Assembly: GCA_036924285.1 (NCBI GenBank)
Contig: JAYKYS010000015.1
Location: 868,001 to 932,000, forward strand
From: Asterella californica
Lineage: Eukaryota; Streptophyta; Marchantiopsida; Marchantiales; Aytoniaceae
Reading direction: 5' to 3'
Length of the DNA: 64,000 nt
The notes beneath the pieces are model-generated. The model did no database searches, was not told where the DNA came from, and saw only the letters and a list, made by a program, of their open reading frames with translations. A program made the position numbers and the translations under genes. Below, in pieces: positions 1-11,346 of this stretch (the stretch's first letter is position 1; each line of letters begins with the position of its first letter).

Positions 1-2030
1 ATCAATTATCAACTCTTGAAACTTTCTTTTCTACACAAAAAATACAACATAGAGAAATGTTTCTTTTTCTCTATATAATTTATTCTAATGTGGTGAAGAA
101 TGTCACCAAGAGAAAAACAACATTGAGTTTTGTTATCCTAGGGAAAATATTAATATAACATAAATTATCCTCATTTCAGTTTTTGAAAATCCCAACATGT
201 GTAATTGTATTAGTATATGGAGAAATTACATATGGGTAATTTTGTATATTTATAATTTACTAATCATCAAATATCAATATGAGGATGTAAAGTAGGTACT
301 TATGTAGGTAATAACATGCCGAAATTCTGATGTGAACCATAATACATATGGGAATAATGTGATTGATCCTAAGGATTTTATGTAAGGAAATTAGAATTTC
401 AAATCACAGCATTCGGAAAGAAACCATGTGTTAAAACATGATTTGCAAATGAATATATAGAAAATAATTTTACCGATATAAAATATAGTTAATATTATAG
501 GGATTATAGTTAATACAAACACATAACATGTAAAAATCATGTATATATATTTATTCATATATCAAATAGCAAAACCTAGATTTAAAATAAGTAAAAATAT
601 CAAAAACAATATAAATAAATATTACCACGTGTACATCTAAAATACTCCGTATCAAGAACATCTATCACGACCACATTGGTCCGGTGTACAAATGTTCTCT
701 ATATTTATTTCTATTTATATTATAGATAATTTTATAGAAAATAATATGGATAAATATTGCCATAAGTACTGTCGTGATGCTCTTATATATGTATACATGT
801 CCTGATCATACTGCTTTGATAATATGGGTAAATATTATCACGTGTACACCTATTGTCTCGTTTTCGTGTACACATGTCACGGTCGCATTGATCGAGATAC
901 AAATATCCTCTATATGTATTTTCATATATTAACTTTAGTAATCTACAAATTAATATAATTAATATTATCGGAAAACTGGACCGGAATGCAGAAGTTGGAA
1001 GAGGGAATTAAGACATTAGCAAATCAATGTATGAATTAAATTCATGTGTATTTGTAACCATATATCGCAATTGTAGTTCAGAAAGATCGTGTGTCCGTTA
1101 TTCATTTATGTTAATATTTATCAAAAAATTTAATTTTCAAAACAACTTAGTATAAATTTTTCCATAACATTTATATTTTTCTTGATAATAGAAAATGAGC
1201 AAAGGCGATTGGGTATGCTTATTTTCTCTTTCTGTTTTTTGTAGGGAGCTTTCGAAATACATGGAAAGTATAAGAAAGAAAGAAGCTTGGACGAGTTACC
1301 AGTAGTTGATGTTCTGGTGAATTAGAGTAGGAAGCAGAATCTGAAGTAGTATTTTAGTAGTAATCTAATCAAAGACTCTAAATAATATCGACATTCTGGA
1401 TTATTCTCATCACAAAGTGTAAATTTAGTGTCTTATAGTTCTCTTGGTATTCAACTATTCCCGACCTATCGATTTCACTAAGCGCGAAAAGAATTTCTGC
1501 GCAAATAAAAGATGTTAACTTTTAGTGATACCTCCCTCAGTTAGTTAATGTGAGAACAAAACCTCCAAATTTGTTTTATTTTCTTAAGTCGTTCCCAAAG
1601 CCACTCCAAGCTATAATCTTTAGTGGCCGGGTGTATTCTACTGACATGTCATGTCTCACCGTTGGAACAGGTTCCTCACATCTCCTCTCTTATCGGATGA
1701 GATGTCAGGTGACTATCTCTACGTGATATCCTGTCACCAAAAACTTTTGCCTTATGGCGCGACCTTTTCCTTGGGGAAAAGAATGGAAATCTCTTCATAG
1801 GGACTGGCACTTAATTTTCCGTACGTTCTAGCGAATTCTCCCCACATGATCCGGCAGTAACATTTACCGGGCTAGTTACCGCGTATTCGGAGGTTTCTTG
1901 ACTCGCCGGTTATTGTTTTCAAGGAACGCCGGTCTATTTCCGAACTATGGTACGTACTGTACTTGACTGAAGGTTCAAACTTCAAACTTCTCCCCTGCCT
2001 TTCGTTTCCTTTGCTGTGGCGTCCCGTCCG
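1..2030. other. AT-rich intergenic DNA, probable promoter side of the AARE gene
   Basis: No convincing coding region is seen. The first 1.2 kb is very AT-rich and contains two diverged copies of a roughly 110-bp segment (about 613-722 and 832-935), both including an ACGTGTACA motif followed by a TCACG..CATTG block and a TATA-rich tail. Composition becomes more balanced after about 1,450, as expected on approaching the transcribed part of the gene that starts at 3199. An antisense reading frame at 1872-2414 has no recognisable domain. Confidence 0.6.
613..935. repeat. Diverged direct repeat, two copies of about 110 bp
   Basis: Copies at about 613-722 and 832-935 share AAATATTAYCACGTGTACA, a TCACGRYCRCATTG block, an ATACAAATRTYCTCTATAT block and an AT-rich tail. 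The roughly 215-bp offset suggests an old tandem duplication or satellite remnant. No coding capacity is visible. Confidence 0.5.
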
Positions 2031-2037
2031 GGTTGCG

Positions 2038-2289
2038 ATGGAAGTTGGGAAGCACGCTGGAGGGATCATGTGCCTCGCTAGGACGAGCACGAGTAGCTCT
2101 GTTTTGCATTTTAGGCTCGGAGCTCCTCCTTCCGGCCCTGCTTCTGCATTACCATCTTCTTCGGCGTTGCAGGCACTAGACAAAGCCCATGGCGCAGCGC
2201 CTTTGAAATTGCTTTGCTCGGTTGTCGGAGTTTCTGCCCTGCCCAATTCAACGCATTTTTCTCCTCTTCGTCTTTGTTCCCTGCGCAAG
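2038..2289 (+). other. Candidate upstream leader ORF of the AARE gene (possible organelle-targeting exon)
   Basis: An ATG at 2038 opens a frame rich in Ser, Ala, Leu and Arg and poor in acidic residues, which is the composition of a plastid or mitochondrial transit peptide. It runs to a possible GT donor at 2290 in a local GC-rich island about 0.9 kb upstream of the enzyme start at 3199. The only acceptor I can see next to the AARE start (exon from 3177) does not match the phase of this donor. It may therefore be untranslated leader, an upstream ORF, or an alternative first exon using another donor. No function is claimed. Confidence 0.25.
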
Positions 2290-3198
2290 GTCCGCTTCCG
2301 AAGCCTCTGGTAATGTTGGTTTATATTTCGGACTGTTTCTATCTGATTCTCCTGAAAGCTTTTGTCTTTGGAGTTTTCTTCCTTTTCGTCTCTGGGTGTT
2401 AAAGAAACACCCACACACTCGCCTCTCTGGGTGTTTACGTGATTGTTGGATCTAGAATCTCCAGAAATGAAATACTTGATTGCAGTTAATCAGCTGGAGC
2501 CCTTTGAGGTCTCAACCTTTGCATATGTTTCTCCTCTTCTTCCAGGCCAGGGAAAGATTTTTCTCAGTAATACGTAGCTCTTCCCCCCGGCTTCATTTGA
2601 ATGTTTTCTCTGACGTTCAGAAGTTGCCCCCAAGAATTCCCGTCCAGTATATATAAGCTCAGTTATGATGTTTGAATCTAAGAATGCGCTTCTTGGTGCT
2701 GTTCATTCTCGTATTACGCGCTGCTAATTGCCAGAAGAATGGTTGTTTCTACATTCATTCTTGGAAGTACTCAATGGGATCATACTAGTGTATGAAGAAT
2801 GTTGAGATGTATAAATGTGTATCAATATGCGTGGCAGTGCCCACGTTCTCGAATCTGAATTTTGTAGCCATCAGGTCACGATTCTTCAGGACGTTGTACT
2901 TGGCCCACTACCAGTGACAGTTGATATTACTGTCGATGTAGTGTGCCCAGTACCTGAATCCGTGTATGCTAGGTCTGCGATGTAACTAACGCTTTGTAAA
3001 CGTGACGTGGCTAATCCACGTTCGAATTGGGTTCGTGGCATTTGAGTGCGGACTTTAATACTTTTCCTTGTCATTGGAAGAAAGGTGATTGTAGAGTAAG
3101 CAGGTAGAGGTCTGTCTGTCAGTTGACTGGCCTGCTCGGTGTGACTTCAGCTCACTCCGTTTTGTTGAAAATGCAGCAGAAGGCGAGTTATTTGCGCA

Positions 3199-6100
3199 AT
3201 GGATCAATCAAGTCAAAAGAGTACTACCTCAAGTACAGCAGGGAAAACTGAAGCAAATGGAGCGGAGGAGGCCGAGTTGCTTCAAGCGTTCTATGCCATC
3301 CCAAATATTGACAAGGCCTGGACAAGCCCATCGCGAAGAGGTCAGTTCACTCAAAGGAGCTGCTGTGTTAGAGATACATAAAGCCTGGCTCGCTGATTAC
3401 ACGCTTGAGCAGCATTGTTTTGAGTACATTCTGTGCTCTGTTAATGAACAGCGTCCCACTTTCCAAACGACCTACTTGTTAGCAAGCATCGGATTTCTTC
3501 CACTTGATCTTAAGTAGGATTGCCTCACCCTATCCTCCCGTAAATGGTAACTTTCCTCACCTGGAAATACTGTGCATTGTCAGGGAGTGGTGGTGTTGAC
3601 GTCGTGGTTGCTATGAGTCAGATCAACCTTCACGCAAACGCCAAGCGAACCTTCATATCAACTGTGTATATCCCTGATGCCAGCGATAATGCGGAAGATT
3701 ACCACTGGTCGCCTTTCCCATTCGAGCTTAGTGGGGCTCAGCTGGTTGTTCCTTCTCCATCAGGCACGAAGCTTTTGATTGTACGGAAAGCGGACCCGGT
3801 TGCAAAGGAAGGAGCAGCCGCGATAAAGCTTGAAATATGGGGTCCTGGACAGCTGCTCAAAGAGCTGTTTGTGCCCCCTTCAGTTCATGGTTCTGTTTAT
3901 GCAGACTGCTGGTGCGTGAGGAACCAACTGTTATAAACGATCTCTTTCGTCTTTGCAAATGCCAAACCTTGTTCAAACTCGTACTATTGTCAGCTGCGTG
4001 GTCTTTGCATACGCACAAGGTATTTACCATATTCTTCTACTCTTTATTCAGGTTTGAAGGTGTATCTTGGAGTTATGACGAAGAGAGTTTTGCTTATGTG
4101 GCAGAGGAGCCATGGCCACCTCAACCAGTATATGGCCAGTCCCTATCTTCAGCTGGTCCGAGTAGCAGATCAGAGGGTGAATTGGATGCCGGTACATGGA
4201 AAGGCCATGGAGAATGGGCGGAAGATTGGGGTGAATCCTACACGGGCAAGAGAAAGCCCATGCTTTTTGTAGCCAGCATCAACAGGTAGGGCCTCGTTGC
4301 CTCAGTGACCGCATGATTCTCTGACCTTTCGTCTAAAATAAAACTTGCGAATGACGGAATAGATCATAGTAATCATCGTGTTTATAGTAATTGTTTTATT
4401 TGTTGGAGTGGTAAGCAATAATCTTAAAATCATCCCGCGTGGTCCTCAGTGGTGGCGTGCAGCGTGTTGAAGGTATTTCCAAAGATGTCAGCGTCGGCCA
4501 GGTTGTCTGGGCACCTCCATCTCCGCCTGGTGAGGCAGCCCAGCAATTGATTTATGTCGGTTGGTCATCCTATGCAACTAATTTCAGCACGACAAGGAAG
4601 CTGGGGATGAAGTATTGCTACAACAGACCGTGTGCGCTTTACGCAGTTGGAGCCCCGACCGAGGCGAGGTCTGTTACCAGCAAATTCTGTTCCAACGCAG
4701 TACGCAGGCCGTCCCGTTGTGTCGCGAGTGGGCAGGACGCCCTATGATCGAATGTTGTTCTTATTCACGTCTGGTTATCAGATTTCTAGTGAAGTCTGTC
4801 ATAGGTCCAGATTTGCCATTTCTCACGGAGTCTCTATGAGAATGTAGAAATTGTGCAATTGCATCTGTTTGTTAGGTTTCAGGTGATGATATTGAATCTC
4901 GCTCTTCCGGTCGGGGTGCAACCTCATTGACTTAAATGTGATGGGAGTGCAAGAACGAATGAATGCTAGGTCAAGTGAATATTGTATGGTTTTTCATTAT
5001 GCCGGCAGGGATGTGGTACAAGCATCAGCATCTGCTGTCAAGCTGACCGGAGAAATCAGCAGCGCGATCATCCCTCGTTTCAGGTGGTTATTTGGAAACG
5101 ACATAATTCTTATACTCGTCCTTTTAGTGAAAAGCGAGAAGGTAGTTGGTAGCAAGAGAGAGTCGGAGACGTTGTGTTGAAGGTGAAGATTTTTCTCGAA
5201 GGTTAGCAAGAACATCTGATTGTGTTCTTGAATATTCTGAGACAGTTTATTTCAGTAGTATAGGTAAGCTACAATCTTGTCTTGCATATGCAGTCCAGAT
5301 GGAAAGCAGTTGGTGTTTTTGTCAGCGAAAGCCGCAGTTGATAGTGGCGCCCACTGTGCTACAAACTCACTCTGTGCTATAGATTGGCCAGCCGATGGGG
5401 TTGTTACTGCAAACTTGCCTATGAGGGAAGTGGTGAGTTGATCTTTATTCCTCACCCGCGATAAGTTCAAAGCCTCTGATAACTTTCTCTAACCGAATAT
5501 TTAACAGTACACATTGTACGACTAGTTACCAGCATGGACCGATTCTTCGATATTTCTAGGATCAGCTGACTACATAAATCAGCGAGTTCTAGTTTTCAGG
5601 GTGAGAGCCACCTCAATCGTGTTCTTGAGTCACGGACTAATTATGCGAACCACGTGACCAGGTTCCTGTGTTGAGGAATCCAGATGCAGATGGGTTCCCA
5701 GGTCTGTATGTGTCGAATATTATCGCACATCCCTGGTTGTCTGATGGTTCGACTCTCCTCCTTACGTCGGCTTGGCGGAGCATGCAGGTCATTTTAGCAG
5801 TTAACATTGAAAGGTTTGTCATACCTCTGCGCCATGCATTTGGGTTTCCACGGACGTTTCGATTTCCCCCATTATCCTCGTATTAATCTTTACCGGTGAA
5901 TTGCAGTGGTACTGTTACGAGAATAACTCCTCACGACACAATTGCGTCTTGGAGCCTTCTTGGAGTGCAAGATGATGCCGTACTAGCAGGTACTTGTTCT
6001 CTGGCAGTTACCAGGTGAATGAAGAAACAATGTGGATGCTCAGAATTTTGAAAGATTTCGGTCGCTTTATCCTGTCTTCCCCAGATATATCTCAACTTAT

Positions 6101-8713
6101 CGGTAATGTTTGTTTAGTGTGCAGCTCTCCAACAAGTCCCCCCACACTGAAGCTGGGTAACAACTTGAATGGCTCCACCAATGCTGGTACTAGAAAGGAA
6201 TGGAACTGGTCAAATATCAGTATTCCGTCTCTCAAGTATCCGCAAACGGTAATAGCTCTTTGCGTGTTTTTTTAAGGTCGAGCCTGTTTGAACAAATTGG
6301 ATTGGGGAAAACATACGTTTGGTGGCAAGCACTTACTCGTGCGTGGGTGCAGGTGGAGTCTGCTATAACCTGTATGACTTATGAAATACTGAACATACCG
6401 ATCGAGGAAATGGGGCCAACGAAATCCGTCTCTGGAGGTTTGAGTTTACCATCCCATAATGAGCTTTAAGTTGTCCTACATTTACTTATGTTTATCAACT
6501 CCCTTATTTAGCTAGCCCGTTCGGAAGCCGTTTACGTTAAAATTATTGCTTGGTGTGCTATGGCTCGTCAGTACGGAGCATTCACCTGAGTCGCAATTTA
6601 CGGGGGCCATTGGAAGTGATCCTTTCTCTTGTGAGTTTGCAGGTGTTAAGCTATCTACTGAATCCATATTTGTTTCTCCAAGGATATTCCACAGCAAACA
6701 ACAGCCTCAGGGTGGCAAGAAATTGGACGTTCCTCCACTTATTGTTGTTCTTCACGGAGGGCCACATTCTGTGTCTCAAACAACCTACTCAAGAGTCCTA
6801 GCCTTTCTCTCCGCCTTGGGTTTTAGTCTGCTTCATGTGAACTACAGGTCGTTATCACTTGGTTCGATGATTGCTCAACTTTAATCATTTCAGCTTGTTA
6901 GTCCCCTTGCAACGGGCTCAATGTAGCTCGGAACTTTTCTTCATCTTGGCTTGATTTCGAAAGATCCGTCGTCGGCAACGCGAATCCGTCGTCGTCGTTG
7001 CCGATCTTGTAAGTGTATTCAAGAGTTGTACCTTGTGTGGGTCTTATATCCTCTGTATTTGTGTTATTCACAGAGGCTCTATTGGATTTGGCGAAGAATC
7101 TCTGCAGTCTCTCCTGGGCAATGTTGGCCGGCAGGTACAGCTGTCTGGCATAGAGATGCGCATCTTGATTGGATTAACTGGGGAGGATATTACTTTCAGT
7201 ATGAGTATCAAGTTTCGGAGTAGTTACTCCGTGCATGTAGACCAGTTCTTTCCCGCAGGAGTTTAAGACCTTTTGTCCTGCCAACAAGTTTCTGTAGCGT
7301 TTGTTTGCTTGAAAGTGTTGCCGGTTTGAAAGATTATTGACAAACTTAGAAACTGGGCTGCTAAGTCATCTTGTCTTCTTACATCGATGATATTCATGCT
7401 GTTCTGAGAAGGATGTGGGAGATGTCCTTAATGCCGTGGAGCATGTCATATCGAAAGGTCTTGCTGAAAGACACAGAATAGGTGTTCTTGGTGGTTCTCA
7501 TGGGGGATTTCTCACCTCTCATTTGATAGGCCAGGTGAGCATCCGAATCGTCGTCTCTCTTTCCCCTGTGTTCGCTTTCTTCTGTAAAGGTTTTACTAGT
7601 TCTGCTGAGGCCTTCTGATATGATCAGTGGAGCTACTCTCTTAAGAGTCCTTCGGACGTTCTCCTGCAGGCTCCCGATATGTTCGTAACCGGGGTGCTCA
7701 GAAATCCTGTGTGCAACTTATCCTCCATGATAGGCGTCACCGACATTCCCGATTGGTGTTACGTGGAGACCTTTGGGAAAGAGGCTATGAATGTATATTC
7801 CGAAGCTCCTTCCGCAACGGACCTCAGTGTGTTCTACAAGGCTTCACCAATCTCACACTTGTCCAAGGTTGCACACCTCTTACTCAAGACTTGGTCACTT
7901 TCTGTGTTTATAAACCTGACCGACCAACATAATGCTGTATAATTGTTTCTCGAAGAAGGTCCGACTAGAGACCCCTTCCGTAAAGACTTTTACTGGACAC
8001 CATACACTATACACTAACTGGGGTGAACGATTGTTTCGAGCAGCAGTTTTATGTACCATTTGAAAGCAAACACGTCGAAGCAAAAGACTGCATCAAGGCA
8101 TTTCGATGTTGAAGACTTAATAAGCTTTAACTCGTAGCTGGATCGGGTTTTCTTTCTTCTTGGGCATTCTCTAAGCTTGGTATGGTTTTGTTCGTGCGAT
8201 CGAGCAGGTGAAGGTGCCGACTCTATTTTTACTTGGGGCTCAAGATCGGAGGGTGCCACCGTCCAATGGACTACAGGTTCAGCATTAACTGTGCCTTTTC
8301 CAGTGCAGATTTAAGTGTTATTGGTTTGGCTGTAGTAAGTCCCCTTGGCGTACCGTGTCGCTCATACTAACTCGTTGGGTACCTTAAATGTGTCCATGAA
8401 CAGTACGTGCAAGCATTACGTGCTCGAGGTCTGGAAGTGAAGGTTATTGTCTTCCCAGAAGACGTACACTCGATCGACAGGTTTGTCTCTCAGAAATTTG
8501 TCACCTTAGCATTGTCAGCCAGAAGTTATTTCAAGATTAGACCAACGAGTCCTTGATTGAGGTGTTGAATAGGCGTGACATCCTGTGAACTAACTTTGAA
8601 CTGTTCTTCAATGTGACTGGGTATTGTTTGTCTTCAGACCGCAGTCAGAGTTCGAAAGTTTTCTGAACGTGGGCGTCTGGTTCAAACGATTCCTTCTGAG
8701 CGACTCAAATTAG
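3199..8713 (+). CDS. AARE: Acylamino-acid-releasing enzyme (acylaminoacyl-peptidase), 17 exons
   Basis: A serine exopeptidase of the prolyl-oligopeptidase family (S9C) that removes N-acylated residues from peptides and clears oxidised proteins, usually in the cytosol and nucleus (family knowledge). My exons are 3199-3340, 3584-3911, 4052-4285, 4450-4668, 5009-5083, 5294-5432, 5662-5813, 5907-5989, 6118-6248, 6353-6437, 6643-6847, 7074-7134, 7412-7534, 7670-7867, 8208-8276, 8404-8480 and 8638-8713. All phases agree and give 798 codons without a stop; Arabidopsis AARE is about 764 aa. The N-terminal half matches the beta-propeller (YCYNRPC, WSPFP and FPGLYV segments). The catalytic half has HGGP (567-570), GGSHGGF with nucleophile Ser647, GAQDRRVPP with Asp738 and EDVH with His770, so the triad is complete. 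The start at 3199 gives the MDQSS N terminus, followed by the family motif IPNIDKAW. An upstream leader exon cannot be excluded. Ordinary intact housekeeping gene. Confidence 0.93.
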
Positions 8714-8976
8714 TTCATCTTTCTCATCACGCGAGGAGAACAATCATAGATCCGCAGTCAGGATTATCCATGGTTATTATTTACTGGAATATTCTTGAAT
8801 TTTTACGAAAATTCCAGTTTTGTATACGTGAAATATAATGCAGAGGACGTGGGGTTTCTTCCCCGATTGTGGCCTCTAGAACCTAGAGCTCCTGTTGCAG
8901 TGGGATTGCGTGGCTAGGCGTTAGAGTTTTCTCGGATCTATCCCTTTTCTTTTTCATCACAACGACTCCTTCCGTC

Positions 8977-9142
8977 TGTTCTCGCTATTTCCTTTGTGGT
9001 TTCGACAAATCTATCCGTACATTACTCCACACGACAAAATGTCCCCCTTTCCGGTTTTTGTTCTCGCTATTTCCTTTCTGCTGTCGGCACAAATCTTTCC
9101 CTCCGTTCCTCTACACGACAAAATTTTCCTTCCCGGTTTTCA
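8977..9142. repeat. Imperfect tandem duplication, about 80 bp x 2
   Basis: Two adjacent copies begin with GTTCTCGCTATTTCCTT, continue through ACAAATCT..CC..ACACGACAAAAT and end with a TTCCxxCCGGTTTT block. They are about 80 bp apart and diverged by substitutions, indicating an older local duplication in the AARE 3' region. Confidence 0.6.
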
Positions 9143-10721
9143 GAATCGATGTTTAGCTATGCTAGCGCGCAAAATAATTGCGCAATACTCATCAAACGCA
9201 CACATGATAATTTGCGTAAGGTATAGTAATGGTTTTGCCCTTTTCCTTCCGTTTGCGTACTCGTCATATTGTTCGTCTTCTTCTTTGTTTATCAGTTAAG
9301 GTTTTCGAGTATGCGTTCCATTGAAGTGGTTTAAATTATTTCACAGAAGCACTCAGTTGAGTCAATCTACGTGAAAAGAAAGCGGTTCGCTGGTCGATAG
9401 CGACGAGGAGCATGTCATGGTCCAGCTGTAGGAAAGGGCAACGTCCAAGAGAACGTCCGCTGAAGATGGTAAGATCTGAAGCTGTCAAGAGAAAGAGAAA
9501 GCTCGGATGCGAAAATTTCGAACTCCAGTGAAAAAGCGTTAACGCCGGAATCCATTTACCAATCCCCGTATGGAGTTAGTGGAGGCAGCGGTAGGGATCG
9601 TTTTGGCCGCAGTTTCGCCAACCTCTTTTTCAGCATTTTTCACACGGACCAAGGTTACCAACCCTCCTCGCTGTACAAACACATGCTCATCGATCTGTCG
9701 ATAAAAGCATATTAAAATGATATATTGAGAGGTAACTGAAAGTGGCTTGATAGCCCTAAGAGTCCCCCAAAAGAAGAGGTAGAAAATTTGCTAACTTTTT
9801 TAACCGAGCTCACTCCGGGTTATCCAGTAAGGATGCAAGTTAAAGACAGACGGAGAGTTGGACATTACATGCCAGAACCCACGCACCATGCTGATAGTCT
9901 CATCACCGACCACAGAAACTTTTTAACCAAATGTCCTTTTCGCTTCAAACTCTTCAACACAATCAGTGGCTTCAGCATTTGAAATATGCTCTAATGCTCT
10001 TGTGGGCTCCCAGTGCCAGTCCTAGTAGTATGCTAGTTACGAGTAGGATATCTAGGAGGGTTCAAAGCTCTACCTTCTCACCGCGTGAAAGTCCATGTTC
10101 GGTTCCTCAACTGTCTGTGTATACTTGCAGCATCCATTTGCTCCTCCTTCACAGTGAGTTAGATTTCAGACAAAGAGGGCAAGGTTATGTCCATGTAAAC
10201 ATATTCTGGGGAAAGTTCAATTGACCACTCAGGATCAGGGTAGGCCGTGGACCCAGACGATTAAGTAAGCTTCCTAGTTCCTGTAGATAGTAAAGTTTTC
10301 GGTCAGTAAAACGACAGGCAAAGTTCGATTCTAATATAGGTGACGACTTAAGCTCATTCATAATTACTACATCACCAAGAGCTAATTGAATAACATGCTT
10401 AGGAAACGACTGCAACAGGATAACGATAGTTCACGAGTATTCAACAACCATGAAGCTCATATCTCTGGACTCATAATATATCCTGGGTACATATATCTCT
10501 GTACTCATAATATAGTCATGCTCATGCAAGCGGACGGACATGAAAGATTTCGTACATAATTCTATGACCTTGCTAAAGAGACCGCTGCACACCGCGTGCA
10601 GTTGAGACCCGAAGTTCGCGTCCCATCCTCTTTGTGAGTTTGTTGTCATCTTCTTCCTCGCAGCCATTTTCTCTCTGACAGTCCCCACTCTGGGGCCCTC
10701 TTCTTTTTCAGTTCTTTTCCC

Positions 10722-10760
10722 TTGTTTGTCTGACAGTCGGGGACCCTGTCAGACAAACAA
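10722..10760. repeat. Perfect inverted repeat, 15-bp stem, 9-nt loop
   Basis: TTGTTTGTCTGACAG at 10722-10736 is the exact reverse complement of CTGTCAGACAAACAA at 10746-10760, with the loop TCGGGGACC between. It lies in the convergent intergenic space between the AARE and HUA1-like genes. It could form a hairpin in either read-through transcript or be a MITE remnant. No poly-U tract or pre-miRNA-length arm is visible. Confidence 0.75.
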
Positions 10761-11346
10761 AGTGGGTCTTTCTTGGTAACTTGTAGCGTCAAGAACCTTC
10801 AGCCGTTTTAAACTTGCCACAGGAAGACACTTCATGCATCCGCTACTTAGAAAAAGAAAGTAACACTATTAGGTGGATGAAATTCTACAAGGTGGAGATA
10901 CAACACTGCTCTTGTACAGTTGTTCGCTCAGAAACTTAGTACATCGATCATATGTACGGTGAAAGACTGCAGATGTCAACTCTGTAAGGTTCAAGAGAAA
11001 ACTAAATCAAGCGCGTCCTGATTTTATGCAGAAGTACTCATTCTCAAGTGAGACGCCAAAACTTAATAATAACTCAGGACATTGAAAGCCCAAGTACTTT
11101 GGACAAGTAGACGTTCAAGAGAACTAATAGCCACCGAAGCTGCCACTCTTCAGTCGGACAGTTGCCCCAGGGGTCAATTCTGTGCGTAACCACCCATGTA
11201 GTTGTGCAGCACGAGTGTAATGCTGTCTATCTAACTATTCTCTTTTGATGGTACATAGCACAATATTGACAGACTAGGCGATGAGCTGGAAGCTTCAGAC
11301 ACTAGGAAGTTCATGACAGACTCAAAACATACTTCTAAATTCTGAA

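Larger units (their letters stand above)
8714..11346. other. Intergenic region between convergent AARE and HUA1-like genes
   Basis: The two flanking genes converge here, so both 3' UTRs lie in this stretch. I find no supported gene. It holds an imperfect tandem duplication of about 80 bp (8977-9142), a perfect 15-bp-stem hairpin (10722-10760) and small direct repeats around 10,470-10,515 (CTCATAATATA twice). The short reading frames here show no domain, codon bias or splice logic. Confidence 0.6.

Noticed and set aside
1872..2414. 180-codon minus-strand frame near the AARE leader
   Set aside because: Antisense of a GC-rich leader region; no recognisable domain.
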